A stretch of DNA of 64,000 nt from Xaviernesmea rhizosphaerae (GCF_001938945.1 NZ_MKIO01000033.1:1-64000), one strand, 5' to 3'; shown: positions 10,147-19,311, counted from the first letter of the stretch. Program-made: numbers and translations. The notes: generated by a model not told the origin, from the letters alone.

Positions 10147-10171
10147 GGAACCTTGGCAGGGCTGGAACGTT
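10147..10171 (+). promoter_or_regulatory. EcfG/RpoE2-type general stress promoter
   Basis: GGAAC at 10147-10151 and CGTT at 10168-10171, separated by exactly 16 bases. This is the established GGAAC-N16/17-CGTT motif of the alphaproteobacterial general stress sigma factor. It starts 19 bases after the dctD stop and drives the DUF3072 gene. Confidence 0.82.
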
Positions 10172-10201
10172 ACCGGAACAAACCAGCCAGGGAGCCAAAG
10201 C

Positions 10202-10417
10202 ATGGTCGATGACCGCACTGCCGCCGACACCGCATCCAACACCGAGAAAGACCCCGACGACTGGGTCAGCGGCGACGAGCCGATGACGGGCGCCCAGCGC
10301 TCCTACCTGAAGACGCTGTCCGAGCAGGCCAGGGAGGACGAGATGTTCGCCGAAGATCTGACCAAGGCGGAGGCCTCCAAGCGCATCGATCGGCTGCGCG
10401 AGACGCTCAAGCTGTAA
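10202..10417 (+). CDS. DUF3072 domain protein, probable general-stress gene
   Basis: A 71-residue soluble, highly charged protein. The core DEPMTGAQRSYLKTLSEQA followed by LTKAEASKRIDRLRE is the DUF3072 pattern, a helical module of unknown biochemical role. The ATG at 10202 is preceded by GGGAG with good spacing. It has its own stress promoter and a strong terminator, so it is a single-gene unit rather than part of the dct operon. Stress induction is inferred from the promoter only. Confidence 0.85.
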   Translation: MVDDRTAADTASNTEKDPDDWVSGDEPMTGAQRSYLKTLSEQAREDEMFAEDLTKAEASKRIDRLRETLKL

Positions 10418-10470
10418 AGGCTCTTGTGGCAGGACGGTCAGTCCGCCGCTCGATAGCGGCCAAACGAAAA

Positions 10471-10501
10471 AGGCCTGCCCTGCATGATGCGGGGCAGGCC
10501 T
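10471..10501. terminator. Bidirectional terminator between DUF3072 and the aldehyde dehydrogenase
   Basis: Stem AGGCCTGCCC / GGGCAGGCCT around an 11-base loop. T-rich tails follow on both strands, so it can serve both converging genes. Confidence 0.85.
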
Positions 10502-10532
10502 TTCGATTTTTTCTCACGATGCCAGCGCCGGC

Positions 10533-12062
10533 TCAGCCCTTGCGCAGGGCCTGCGGCAGCAGCCCCTCGGGGAAGTCCTGATAGCAGACAGGGCGCAGGA
10601 AGCGCTCGATCGCCAGGGTGCCGACCGAGGTGGAGCGGCCGTCGGAGGTGGCCGGATAGGGGCCGCCATGGACCATGGCCGGCGAGACCTCGACGCCGGT
10701 GCCGAAGCCGTTGACCAGCAAGCGGCCGGCCAGAAGTTCGAGCTCCGGCACGAGCTTGGCCGCTTCGGCATGGTCGTCCGCGTCGATGTGCAGCGCCACC
10801 GTCAGCTGGCCTTCCAGGCTCGAAATGACGCCATGCAGCTCGGCCAGATCCTGGCAGACGACGATGAGACCGGAGGCGCCGAAGACTTCCTCCTGCAGCT
10901 CGTGATGGGCCTGGAAATCGGCAGCCTTCACCTCGAACAGCGCGGCGCTGCCCTGATGGTCGGTGCCTTCCTGGCCGGACGCGATTTGCGTTACCGTGTC
11001 ATGGCCCATCAGCTTGGCCACGCCCTGGCGATAGGCCTTGCAAATGCCGGGGGTCAGCATGGTCTGGGCGGGAACGGTCTTGAGCGCCTCGGCGGCGGCC
11101 TGCTTGAAGGCCTCCAGCCCCTCGCCCGCAACCGCCAGGATCAGGCCCGGATTGGTGCAGAACTGGCCGGCGCCGAGCGTCAGCGAGCCGACGAAGGCGC
11201 GGCCGATCTCGGCGCCGCGCTTGGAAAGCGCGCCGGGGAAGAGAATGACCGGGTTGATGGCGCTCATCTCGGCATAGACCGGAATGGGCTGCGTGCGCTT
11301 GGCGGCGATGTCCATCAGCGCCAAGCCACCCCGGCGCGAACCGGTGAAGCCGACGGCGCGGATGCGCGCATCCGCCACCAGCGCCTGGCCGATCTCGTAA
11401 CCGGCATCGAACAGCAGCGAGAAGGTGCCTTCCGGCAGGCCGCAGGCGGACACCGCCTTCTGCACGGCGACGCCGACCAGCTCGGACGTGCCCGGATGGG
11501 CGGAATGCGCCTTGACGACCACGGGGCAGCCCGCAGCCAGCGCGGAGGCCGTATCGCCGCCGGCAACCGAGAAGGCCAGCGGAAAATTCGAGGCGCCGAA
11601 GACGGCGACCGGGCCCAGCGCCAGATTGCGCAGCTTCAGGTCCGGCTTGGGCGCGGGCTTGCGCTCGGGATCGCCGGCATCGAAACGCAGCTCCTGGAAG
11701 CGGCCTTCGCGCACTTCCTTGGCGAAGAGGCGCAGCTGGCCGACCGTGCGCATGCGCTCGCCTTCCAGGCGGCCGCGCGGCAGGCCGGTTTCGGCCATGG
11801 CCCGCTCGATCAGGCTGTCGCCGATGCCAAGGATGTTTTCGGCAATGGTTTCGAGAAAGGCGGCGCGGGCTTCGAGCGCGGTCTCGCGATAGACCGGGAA
11901 GGCGGCCCAGGCCAGAGCGGCGGCGCGCTCGACATCGGCCTTGGTGGCACCATGGAAAGTACCCGGCAGAGCGGCGCCCGTGGCCGCATCAATCCCGAAA
12001 ATCTCGCCCCCGTCGCCTGCAACGGAGGATTGGCCGATCAGAAGATTACCTGTGAGGTCCAT
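10533..12062 (-). CDS. Alpha-ketoglutaric semialdehyde dehydrogenase, NADP-type ALDH family
   Basis: A 509-residue aldehyde dehydrogenase. It best fits the branch that oxidises 2,5-dioxopentanoate to 2-oxoglutarate, the last step of non-phosphorylative pentose, glucarate or hydroxyproline breakdown. Key residues are visible: Asn159 in GASNFP, Lys184 in [11 protein letters not shown], the general base Glu265 in [10 protein letters not shown] and the nucleophile Cys302 in [10 protein letters not shown]. No upstream pathway genes adjoin it, so the physiological source of substrate is open. The start is the ATG at 12062. The family assignment is firm; the exact substrate is by resemblance. Confidence 0.88.
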   Translation of the reverse strand: MDLTGNLLIGQSSVAGDGGEIFGIDAATGAALPGTFHGATKADVERAAALAWAAFPVYRETALEARAAFLETIAENILGIGDSLIERAMAETGLPRGRLEGERMRTVGQLRLFAKEVREGRFQELRFDAGDPERKPAPKPDLKLRNLALGPVAVFGASNFPLAFSVAGGDTASALAAGCPVVVKAHSAHPGTSELVGVAVQKAVSACGLPEGTFSLLFDAGYEIGQALVADARIRAVGFTGSRRGGLALMDIAAKRTQPIPVYAEMSAINPVILFPGALSKRGAEIGRAFVGSLTLGAGQFCTNPGLILAVAGEGLEAFKQAAAEALKTVPAQTMLTPGICKAYRQGVAKLMGHDTVTQIASGQEGTDHQGSAALFEVKAADFQAHHELQEEVFGASGLIVVCQDLAELHGVISSLEGQLTVALHIDADDHAEAAKLVPELELLAGRLLVNGFGTGVEVSPAMVHGGPYPATSDGRSTSVGTLAIERFLRPVCYQDFPEGLLPQALRKG

Positions 12063-12652
12063 TTCATCATCCCTTCGATATCCATTGCGCGCGCGGCCGC
12101 ATGACGGTCCACCAGAACGCTTTGATCACCTGTCCCCCGGCCCTGTCCTGGGCCCTGTCATCGGGCGGGTCGGGTCGCCTGCTGCGCCCTGACATAGCCC
12201 GCCCTTTTGGCGAGGTACAGAGAAAAGTCATACTTTTTAAGCGCCATGTTTTCATGCGCGTCAGAAGCAGGTCGCCGGCACGCGCTTTATCCCGTTTCGA
12301 GGCCTTGCTCATGATTTGGTAACCTTGAACGGCGCATGGTGGCGGGCGAACGGAGGCGCCCTGCTGCCGTGTCTGCGCATGGCCCGTGGCCTTCTCTGCC
12401 CTGCAGGCCGGACGAGCGGCGCAGTGCGGATTTCTCGCTGCGGTGTCCTGTCTCCTTGCGGATCGGCACGGGCTTGGCGCAGGCCGAGGAGGACTGCAAG
12501 CAGCATCATGCCGGCCGCCGCCCACGTCCTGCCGATCGCTCGGCCCTGTCCTGTCGATCCTCTGCGCAGATCGATAGGACGGAACGAAAATTCAAGGCGC
12601 AGACCATCCAACACCCGCCCCCGCTGAGGCGGGGCCGCTTCAGGAGGCCGAC
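12063..12652. other. 590-bp intergenic region, no confident gene
   Basis: An 81-codon minus-strand frame (12067-12312, starting MSKASKRDKARAGD) has a weak AAGG site ahead of it, but its C-terminal half has no protein-like character and overlaps the likely upstream region of the aldehyde dehydrogenase. Other frames look like GC-rich noise. Confidence 0.35.
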
Positions 12653-13525
12653 ATGGCGAAAGCCCGCCGCACCCCCGGCAAGACCACCACCGCCCGCGCC
12701 AAGAGCCCGCGCGGCAAGACCCGCAGCGGTAGCAGAGGCGGCGTGGGATTGGCCGGCTGGCTGGGTGTCGGGCTGGTCGCGCTCGGCGGCATCGTCGCTT
12801 ATGACCATCGCGACCTTCTGCCCGATGGCCTGCTGAACAGCGCAAGCCGGCAGGTTGCGGCTCTCGCCGTCTCCATGCCCGCCGGCAAGGCTTCTGCGCC
12901 CAACACCGACACCAGCCTGCCGACCGCAAGCATTCCCAAGCCCGCCGCGCGGCCGGCAGCCCAGGCCGGCGCCGGCATCCAGAGCGTGGCGGCGCATGGC
13001 GCGATCACGCTGCCAGCGGCGCGCGCGCCCCTGCAGGCGGCAGCTAACCCGGTGCCTGGGGCCGTGCCTGGCCCAAGGCCACCCATGCCGATCGATGCCG
13101 CGCCGACCGCAGTTGGTATCGCCCCGGCGCAGGTCGCCGCCGTCGCGCCGGCGACGCTGTCGCCGGTGATGACGCCGGAAGCGGCCGAGGCGGCGGCCCT
13201 GCCGAAAACCTTCTATTTTTGCGGCATCCGCACCGACAATTGCGTGATCAACGGCAGCACCTTCGTCTATCGCGGCAACAAGATCCATCTGGCCGATATC
13301 GATGCCCCGAACGCAGCGGCGCCGAAATGCGAGGAAGAACGCAAGCGCGGCTTTTACGCCAAGGAGCGGCTGATGGCGCTGCTCAATGCCGGCCCGATCG
13401 AGATCGCCAGCGCCGGCGGCGGCCCCATCGTCACGCGGTCAGGCCGCTCGCTCGGCCAGCAGATGGTCGCCGAAGGCCTTGCCCGCCCGGCCGGCACTCG
13501 CACCTCCTGGTGCGGCGGCGCCTGA
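12653..13525 (+). CDS. Membrane-anchored thermonuclease-fold protein, probably catalytically dead
   Basis: A 290-residue protein. A basic N-terminus (1-28) precedes one membrane helix (about 29-50), then a long Pro/Ala-rich linker to about residue 180, then a C-terminal domain of the staphylococcal nuclease type. The domain reads YRGNKIHLADIDAPNAAAPKC, where active members have an arginine and a D-T-P-E motif. The catalytic Glu is missing, although GRSLGQQMVAEGLAR is kept. Several cysteines suggest disulfides and an extracytoplasmic position. A gene for a second protein of this type follows at 14024. Function unknown; a binding role is more likely than a nuclease one. Confidence 0.75.
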   Translation: MAKARRTPGKTTTARAKSPRGKTRSGSRGGVGLAGWLGVGLVALGGIVAYDHRDLLPDGLLNSASRQVAALAVSMPAGKASAPNTDTSLPTASIPKPAARPAAQAGAGIQSVAAHGAITLPAARAPLQAAANPVPGAVPGPRPPMPIDAAPTAVGIAPAQVAAVAPATLSPVMTPEAAEAAALPKTFYFCGIRTDNCVINGSTFVYRGNKIHLADIDAPNAAAPKCEEERKRGFYAKERLMALLNAGPIEIASAGGGPIVTRSGRSLGQQMVAEGLARPAGTRTSWCGGA

Positions 13526-13605
13526 CATCACGGCATAGATCGGGAAAGCGCGATCGGACTCCCACTGGGATAATCGATCAGCTCCGGCAAGCCCCTATGA
13601 AAACA

Positions 13606-13639
13606 AAAAGCCTGCCGCGGGAGGGAGCGGCAGGCTTTT
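13606..13639. terminator. Terminator after the thermonuclease-fold gene
   Basis: Perfect 13-bp stem AAAAGCCTGCCGC / GCGGCAGGCTTTT with an eight-base loop. It has U-rich flanks on both strands. Confidence 0.85.
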
Positions 13640-14023
13640 CTTATTGAGGGCGATCCGCACTCGAGGAGGTAGAGCGCCGATCCTGCCGGCATCCGAAGGG
13701 AGGAGAAGGACACCGGCAAGACAAAAACGCCAAGGAGCGGGAGAGGTTCCCATCTTCCTAAATTTTTTCCTCCTTGAAAATGGCGCACTGAAAAGCGCGC
13801 CGCGCGCGGGGCAGCGCGTGGAGGCGTCTGAGGCCGCCCGCACTCCGGCACGGTGTCGACAAGGCAAGAAGGCCCTTCCCTGTAGAGATCCTGGAAATCA
13901 TAAGCCAGCAGGGCTTGGCCCTGAGCAGGCTGCGACGGAACCCGGCGCCCCCCTGACGCATTCTCTGGCCGTGCATCAGAGCCTGCGCAGAGATGCGGAT
14001 GCAGAGGGCGACGGGAGGGAGCG
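13640..14023. other. 380-bp gap between the two nuclease-like genes
   Basis: I see no convincing gene. The AT-richer stretch near 13745-13785 could hold the promoter of the gene at 14024. No repeat of the RIME family is present here. Confidence 0.4.
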
Positions 14024-14602
14024 ATGATCGAGGAGACCATCAAGGGACTGGCGGTGATGGTGCTGCAGGTCACGCTTGCGGTGCTGTTCGTGCTCTTCGG
14101 CATTCAGGCCGCCTCGGCCTTGATGACGAGCCGGCCTCCCGTGATCGGCTCAGACCTCAATAAGACCGGCCTCGGCAAAACGGGCCTCGACACGACGACG
14201 GAAAGCGGCAGCCTGCTGTGGACCACCCAGCCGACCCGCATCGACATCAGCCGACAGACCTATGAGCGCCTGCCGGCCCGCCTGCCCCCGGCCCCGCCAG
14301 TCGAGACCGATCCGGTCCGCTTCTTCGCCAATCATGAGGTGATCGTTATCGACAATGCCAGCTTCAGCTGGCGCGGCACGACCTACCGGATCGACGGCAT
14401 CGCTCCGCTGCCCCGCAAGGCCGTGTGCAAGGATGTAGAGGGGCGACGCAATGCCTGTGGCCTGCGCGCCTTCAAGGCGCTGGACAATGCGCTGAGAGGC
14501 AAGAGCGTCGCCTGCCGCCCCGTCGGCGCAGAAACCACGCTGGTCTCCTGCCGGATCGGCCAGCGCGATCTCGCCGCCCTTCTGCGCCCGCTGAACAGCT
14601 AA
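14024..14602 (+). CDS. Second membrane-anchored nuclease-fold-like protein
   Basis: A 192-residue protein. An N-terminal membrane helix (about 8-32) is followed by a Pro-rich stretch and a C-terminal domain with ASFSWRGTTYRIDGIAPLPRKAVC, then four cysteines and SCRIGQRDLAALL. The block resembles the SFVYRGNKIHLADIDAP part of the preceding gene product, so the two look like distant paralogues. Again no D-T-P-E catalytic motif is present. The ATG at 14024 follows GGGAGGGAGCG. A half RIME-like repeat touches the stop codon. Function unknown. Confidence 0.7.
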   Translation: MIEETIKGLAVMVLQVTLAVLFVLFGIQAASALMTSRPPVIGSDLNKTGLGKTGLDTTTESGSLLWTTQPTRIDISRQTYERLPARLPPAPPVETDPVRFFANHEVIVIDNASFSWRGTTYRIDGIAPLPRKAVCKDVEGRRNACGLRAFKALDNALRGKSVACRPVGAETTLVSCRIGQRDLAALLRPLNS

Positions 14603-14603
14603 A

Positions 14604-14665
14604 CATCGGACCGAAAAGCGGGAACCGATTTTCGCAAAATACGCTGCAAAAAAGATAGAGCATCC
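14604..14665. repeat. RIME-like repeat, half copy
   Basis: It starts two bases after the stop codon with CATCGGACCGAAAAGCGGGAA, keeps GATTTTCGC, and then decays into GCTGCAAAAAAGATAGAGCAT. Same orientation as the copies at 425 and 39844. Confidence 0.7.
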
Positions 14666-14774
14666 AAGCGAAAAGCAGGAGCCGGCTTTGCCCGATAGGC
14701 TTCGGAAAGGGCATGTCGGAGGATCGCCCGCAGGCTGATCCGGAAATCGGGGAAAGGCACGAACGGGCTAAACG

Positions 14775-14808
14775 AAAAAGGCGGCCGCAGAAACCTGCGC
14801 CGCCTTTT
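14775..14808. terminator. Terminator of tRNA-Lys, also after the + strand gene
   Basis: Stem AAAAGGCGG.CGCAG / CTGCG.CCGCCTTTT with a short loop. On the minus strand the T run continues as TTTTTCG. It lies 36 bases beyond the tRNA 3' end. Confidence 0.82.
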
Positions 14809-14844
14809 CGATATCCCCCACAAGGCCTATGCCTTTGAATTGTT

Positions 14845-14920
<76 letters not shown>

Positions 14921-14955
14921 ATCCGTCCGCCGCCGTTTCCGGTGGCGTGAGCGGG

Positions 14956-14984
14956 CTTATAAAGGGGGTTCGCCGAGCTGTCTA
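14956..14984 (-). promoter_or_regulatory. Sigma-70-type promoter of tRNA-Lys
   Basis: The minus strand reads TAGACA, 17 bases, then TATAAG. This is close to the TTGACA-N17-TATAAT consensus. The start point would fall about 30 bases before the tRNA 5' end. Confidence 0.7.
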
Positions 14985-15090
14985 GCGGTGTCGTGAAAAA
15001 AATCAGAATTTTTTCTCCCACCCGTTCTCGCTGTCATTTGCATGTCATTGCCGCAACCGTGCCGCCGGGCTGGCAAGGGCTTCCCTCGCC

Positions 15091-16005
15091 TCAGACGAAC
15101 AGCGTGCCCTCGGCGATCTTCACGGCCGCGCCGCCGATGCGGGCGGCGGCGACGAGGCCGGCGTCCACCTGGATGTGCAGATGCAAATAGGAGGCCCGGC
15201 CCATCTCCACGCCCTGCTCCACCAGGAAGGCATGGTTGCCGTCGGGCAGCTGGTCGAAATGCTGGATGGTGCCGGAAAAGGCCGCGAGCGCGCCGCCGGT
15301 CGCGGGATCCTCGGCAATGCCCATCTCCGGCGCGAACATGCGCACATGGAAGCGCGCCTGGTGGTTCTGCCCGCCCCGGCAATAGAGATAGGCGGCAGCA
15401 AGTCGGCCGTCAGCCATGGGCGCAAGCTTCTGCCAGCGGGCGGCATCGAACTCGACAGCGGCGGCGGCCGCCAGATCATGGACCGGAACCGTGACGAAGG
15501 GCACGCCGGCGCTCCACAGGCCGGCCACGTGGTTTTCAAAGCCGATCTGGCTTGCCGGCAGGCCCAGCGCATCCGCCAGCGCCTGGCGGTCGAAATTCAC
15601 GGCCAGCTTCTGAGAGCGCCGGGGCAGATCGAATTCGGCAAAGCTCGCCGCTTGCGGCCGCAGGCGCACGGCGCAACGCACCGGGCCGATCTGCTCCTCC
15701 AGCACCTTGACCAGATCAAGGGCGCTCTCGCGGCCAAACCTGCGCTCGGCGAGCGCAACCGCGGTGCCGACGGTCGGATGGCCGGCAAAGGGAAGCTCGT
15801 GATGGGGGGTGAAGATGCGCAGGCGCGCCGCATGGGCCGGCCCCTCGGCCGGCAGGACGAAGACCGTTTCCGACAGGGCGAACTCGGCCGCGACCGCCTG
15901 CATCGCCTCCGTGCTGAGGCCTTCGCCATCGAACACCACCGCCAGCGGGTTCCCCTTCAGCGGCGTGTCGGTAAAAACATCATAGATGGCATAGGAACGG
16001 GGCAT
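15091..16005 (-). CDS. PhzF family isomerase-like protein
   Basis: A 304-residue protein of the PhzF / diaminopimelate-epimerase fold. Signature blocks are DVFTDTPLKGNPLAVV (about 9-24), LSETVFVLP with the catalytic-type glutamate (about residue 46), the GHPTVGTA loop (about 75) and DPATGGALAAF in the C-terminal half. Phenazine genes are absent, so it belongs to the broad non-phenazine subgroup whose substrates are mostly unknown. The ATG at 16005 follows AGGAG; the frame is open for 56 codons upstream but without support. Confidence 0.88.
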   Translation of the reverse strand: MPRSYAIYDVFTDTPLKGNPLAVVFDGEGLSTEAMQAVAAEFALSETVFVLPAEGPAHAARLRIFTPHHELPFAGHPTVGTAVALAERRFGRESALDLVKVLEEQIGPVRCAVRLRPQAASFAEFDLPRRSQKLAVNFDRQALADALGLPASQIGFENHVAGLWSAGVPFVTVPVHDLAAAAAVEFDAARWQKLAPMADGRLAAAYLYCRGGQNHQARFHVRMFAPEMGIAEDPATGGALAAFSGTIQHFDQLPDGNHAFLVEQGVEMGRASYLHLHIQVDAGLVAAARIGGAAVKIAEGTLFV

Positions 16006-16236
16006 GGCTGGGGCACTCCTCCACAGGGCATTGGCGAGCGAAAGCATGACAGGGCTTCCGGCAAATCCGCTGCGCAAACAAAAGACCGGGCCACCGGGCC
16101 ATCCCCTGTCCCCGGCGGGATCGGCGATGCACCCGACGCCTTTCAGGCGGGCACTGGAAGGCAACCTTGGCACGGCCTGCGAGGGGGCGACAAGAGGGAG
16201 GATTACGCCCCTCTCCCCAGTAGCGAACCGGCGATG

Positions 16237-16968
16237 TCAGCGCTGCAGCGCCCAGGCGATCACATCGGGCATGAAGCTGGTATAGTCGTAGCGCGCGGGA
16301 TCGGTGTCGATAATGGCGACGGCCCCGTCGATCTCGGGATCGGGATCGGCCGCGACATGGGCGGCGATCCGCGTGACCAGGGTTTCGGCATCGTCGGAAA
16401 AACGAAAGATCCGGGCGACCATCACCGCCCCGTTCTCATGCCGGCCGACATAATGCGGGTCGGCCTCGGCCTCCGCCAGATCGAGCCCCGTCTCCTCCAG
16501 CACCTCGCGGCGCATATTGCCGGGAATGTCGCAGAGACCATCGACGATGTCATGAGCGTCCAGAGAACCCGACGCACAATAGACCTTGCCCGGATTGGCC
16601 GTATGCGCGCCCATGCGCACGGCGATCAGCGCGCCGTCCGAGGAGAGGATCACCGGAAGGACGAAGAGATGCACCGCCTTGTCGAGCGGACGTGTCTTGC
16701 GCCACAGGAGGAAGGCGGAGAAGGGCGCCAGATGCGCGGCCGTGCGAATGCGCCCCTCCTCGATATGGATCGCGCGGTTGACCACCATCTGCCCGTCGAA
16801 GAGGCGCGGATTTCGGGCAAATTCCAGCGCCCAGTTGGCGGCGATCGCCTCCTCCGCCTCGACCGCGTAGGGATGCGGCCCGGCAACGATGTTGACCGTG
16901 ACATCCTCGAGGGGGAACAGGGTCTTTTCGGGCGGCCATTGCGTAAAATTGCTGCGGGCGGGAATCAT
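16237..16968 (-). CDS. NUDIX-like hydrolase with an expanded Nudix box
   Basis: A 243-residue protein whose C-terminal half contains VYCASGSLDAHD, then 13 residues, then REVLEETGLDL. The REuxEExGu half of the Nudix box is intact, but the distance from the first glycine/acidic pair is longer than the usual seven residues and the first Glu is Asp. Nucleotide-diphosphate hydrolysis is plausible, with substrate unknown. It starts six bases after the stop codon of the EEP-family gene upstream, so the two are very likely one operon. Confidence 0.7.
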   Translation of the reverse strand: MIPARSNFTQWPPEKTLFPLEDVTVNIVAGPHPYAVEAEEAIAANWALEFARNPRLFDGQMVVNRAIHIEEGRIRTAAHLAPFSAFLLWRKTRPLDKAVHLFVLPVILSSDGALIAVRMGAHTANPGKVYCASGSLDAHDIVDGLCDIPGNMRREVLEETGLDLAEAEADPHYVGRHENGAVMVARIFRFSDDAETLVTRIAAHVAADPDPEIDGAVAIIDTDPARYDYTSFMPDVIAWALQR

Positions 16969-16974
16969 CGGCCT

Positions 16975-18078
16975 TCAGATCTCCAGACTGACGACGACAG
17001 GGCAATGGTCCGAAGCCTTGGGCCGGTCCCAGCCGATGCGCGGATAGCGTTCGACCTCCTGGCCCGGCGGGAACGGCGTGCGGAAGGGCTGGCCGGCGCG
17101 GATGATCTCCGGCCGCGCTTGCGGATTGGCCGCCGACAGCGCCTGAGACAGCCAGATATAATCGAGCTGGCAGAGATGGCGCTCGGTAGCACCCCGCGTG
17201 TGAAACAGCGTCCAGCGCTCCATCGCGTCCAGCCGGGTCAATACGTTCTCGGCAAAGCCATCCCGGCTGAAGACGTCGAGCGCGCTGCCCTCTTCCGCCA
17301 CGGGGCGGAAGCGGTAGCCCTCGCGCCTGCTGCCTTCGACCAGGATCTTCTCCTGATAGTCGTTCATGTCGCCGCAGATCGCGAAGCGGGCCTGAGCGAG
17401 ACCGGCGCCAAAGCGACGCTCGATGATCCGGCGCACGCCGAGCGCCTCCGCCCGGCGCAGCGGCATGGTCGCCGCGCGGCCATCGATGCCGCCGCGTGCC
17501 GGCCCCATGGATTTGAAGTGGACGAGATAGAGGGTCACCGGCTTTCCGCCGACGATCAGATCGACCTCAAGGCAATCGCGGCGGAAAAGGCGCGCCTCCG
17601 GCCGCTCGCTTGCGGCAAGCTCCGGCGTCAGCAGATCGAGCGACGCGAAGGTGGCATCGGCATGGGAGCGGACATGGCCGACCTCGATCGCCGCGCCATC
17701 CGCCGTCTCCTCGCGCAGCATCAGCGCCACGTCGATGCCACGGCCGTCATTGCCCGGGAGCAGCACCTTGCGGGGATAGCCCCGGCCCATCATGCGGTAG
17801 AGATAGCCGCCCTCGAACGCCTCCAGCGCCTGGAGGTCGTCCACCTCCTGCAGGCAGACGATGTCGGCATCGCAATCGGCAATGGCCAGCGCCGTGTGCT
17901 GGCGCGTGTCATCGGCCAGCCCCACCATGCGCGCCTCCTCCAGGCGGCGGTAGCCGGCCTCATCGCCGATTTCAAACAGCTTCAGCACCCTGTCTTCGCG
18001 GTCTGGCCGGCGAAAGCCGCTGAAATCGAAGCGGCGCAGCAGGTTTTCGACATTGAAGGTGGCAAGTCGCAGCGGCAT
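16975..18078 (-). CDS. Endonuclease/exonuclease/phosphatase (EEP) family protein
   Basis: A 367-residue metal-dependent phosphoesterase. The fold signature is complete: ATFNVENLL at the N-terminus, CLQEVDD near residue 76, HFKSMG near 187, ICGDMNDY near 235 and the final SDHCPVVV. No signal peptide is evident, so it is probably cytoplasmic. Family members cleave DNA, RNA, phospholipid or inositol phosphates, and the sequence does not tell which. It is the first gene of a pair with the NUDIX-like gene, hinting at nucleotide metabolism. Confidence 0.83.
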   Translation of the reverse strand: MPLRLATFNVENLLRRFDFSGFRRPDREDRVLKLFEIGDEAGYRRLEEARMVGLADDTRQHTALAIADCDADIVCLQEVDDLQALEAFEGGYLYRMMGRGYPRKVLLPGNDGRGIDVALMLREETADGAAIEVGHVRSHADATFASLDLLTPELAASERPEARLFRRDCLEVDLIVGGKPVTLYLVHFKSMGPARGGIDGRAATMPLRRAEALGVRRIIERRFGAGLAQARFAICGDMNDYQEKILVEGSRREGYRFRPVAEEGSALDVFSRDGFAENVLTRLDAMERWTLFHTRGATERHLCQLDYIWLSQALSAANPQARPEIIRAGQPFRTPFPPGQEVERYPRIGWDRPKASDHCPVVVSLEI

Positions 18079-18190
18079 GAAACATCCAGAGCGCGGGAGA
18101 TCGCACCGTCGTCGCTATACAGAGCGGCTGACGAGAAAGGCAGGCGGGACCATCGGCGCCGACAGGGTCGCCGGCGCCAGCTTATGATTA

Positions 18191-18293
18191 GAGCATCAGA
18201 CTGAAAATCGCACGCAGTCCGATGCTCTAATTTTTTGTTTTTGCATCGGATTTTTCCGAAAACCGGTTCCCACTTTTCGGTCCGATGCTCTAA
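18191..18293. repeat. RIME-like repeat, full-length copy
   Basis: A complete 103-bp element. The first palindrome is GAGCATCAGACTG / CAGTCCGATGCTC, then a T-rich spacer TTTTTTGTTTTT, and then the second palindrome GCATCGGA..CCGAAAA / TTTTCGG..TCCGATGC. The two-palindrome build and size match the rhizobial RIME element described in the literature. It separates the EEP operon start from the 3' end of the SHOCT gene. Confidence 0.88.
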
Positions 18294-18306
18294 GGGCCTT
18301 GCCGCG

Positions 18307-19116
18307 TCAGAGGCGCGCGAGAAGCTCGGTCTTCTTGGCGGCGAATTCCGCATCGCTGAGGATGCCGGCATCGCGCAGCGAGGCCAGCTTCTCGATCAGG
18401 CCGAGAACCTCCTGCGCATCCACGCCGGCAGAGGCGGGAGACGGCGCCGAGAATGGGGCGGCCGGAGCAGCGGCGGCCGGCGTCGACGGCTGCATCGGCG
18501 CCTGTTGCACCGGTGCATGCATGGGGGCCTGCGTGGGCGCTTGCACGGGCGCCGGCTGCGCGGCATCGCGGTCCACCCGCCGAAGGCTGGAGACCGGGAA
18601 GGTGCCAAGCTGGCTGGAGAAGCTCAGCGACTGGCCGCCGCCCTGCTGCTGACTGACGCCCGAAATCATATGGCTGCCGGTGTCGTAAATTGCGACCTCG
18701 CCGCCCTCGCGGATCGCCAGGCGCTGGCTGCCCGGAAACACGGCATAGGCGCTGTCATTCTGGCCGCCGCTGCTGGAAGGCTGGCCCAGCTCGGCCGGCC
18801 ACCAGGAGGCCTGCTGTCCCCAGAGCGTGGCGAGCGGCGCGATCTGGCCATTGGCGAGCGCCATGGACAGGGCGTTGCACAGCCCGTCGACATTGGCCTT
18901 GAGCCCGTGGTTGAACATATCGCCGACCATGGTCATGCCGCCCAGCATCCACTGGCCGTTGCCGCCCAGCTCGGAGATGTCGAACTGCGCCATGGTGCCC
19001 TGCCCGCGGCGCACCGCATCGAGCATGGCGCGCACGGCCTGATCGCTGACATGGAACTGACGGGCGAGATCCGACAGGAAGGCTTCGGTTTCCGGGGGAA
19101 GACCCTGCATGCGCAT
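18307..19116 (-). CDS. SHOCT-domain protein
   Basis: A 269-residue protein. The N-terminal 150 residues are conserved-looking but unassigned (LPPETEAFLSDLARQFHVS...), with a Met/Gly-rich patch MLGGMTMVGDMF. A low-complexity Pro/Ala/Gln linker follows (about 190-230). The C-terminal 35 residues (EVLGLIEKLASLRDAGILSDAEFAAKKTELLARL) match the SHOCT helical hairpin, an oligomerisation or interaction module. No membrane helix is seen. The ATG at 19116 has GGAG four bases upstream; a second ATG at 19110 is possible. Function unknown. Confidence 0.75.
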   Translation of the reverse strand: MRMQGLPPETEAFLSDLARQFHVSDQAVRAMLDAVRRGQGTMAQFDISELGGNGQWMLGGMTMVGDMFNHGLKANVDGLCNALSMALANGQIAPLATLWGQQASWWPAELGQPSSSGGQNDSAYAVFPGSQRLAIREGGEVAIYDTGSHMISGVSQQQGGGQSLSFSSQLGTFPVSSLRRVDRDAAQPAPVQAPTQAPMHAPVQQAPMQPSTPAAAAPAAPFSAPSPASAGVDAQEVLGLIEKLASLRDAGILSDAEFAAKKTELLARL

Positions 19117-19243
19117 CACGCTCCTTTTGTCGCGCCCGGTCCTGCCGGGCACGGCAGTCCTAGCATGGGCCAATGGGAAAGGCGACAGCCGGCCATGTGC
19201 AGACGGAGAGAGGCGCAGAGGGTGGGGCGCACCAAAGCAAGCC

Positions 19244-19269
19244 GGCCGCTCCCGGACAGGGAAGCGGCC
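19244..19269 (-). terminator. Possible terminator of the aminotransferase gene
   Basis: Stem GGCCGCTCCC / GGGAAGCGGCC with one bulged base. It is followed on the minus strand by a modest T-rich stretch. Confidence 0.45.
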
Positions 19270-19311
19270 GCCGCAACAGGCAGAGGATGTCCGGCAAGCG
19301 GATGGCGTGCC

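Noticed and set aside
12067..12312. An 81-codon minus-strand frame starting MSKASKRDKARAGD
   Set aside because: The ribosome site is weak and the C-terminal half is GC-rich noise ending at the aldehyde dehydrogenase upstream region. It could be revisited with conservation data.
15175..18204. A 1009-codon plus-strand open frame
   Set aside because: It is antisense to the PhzF, NUDIX and EEP genes, each of which has clear motifs. No ribosome site or domain supports the long frame.
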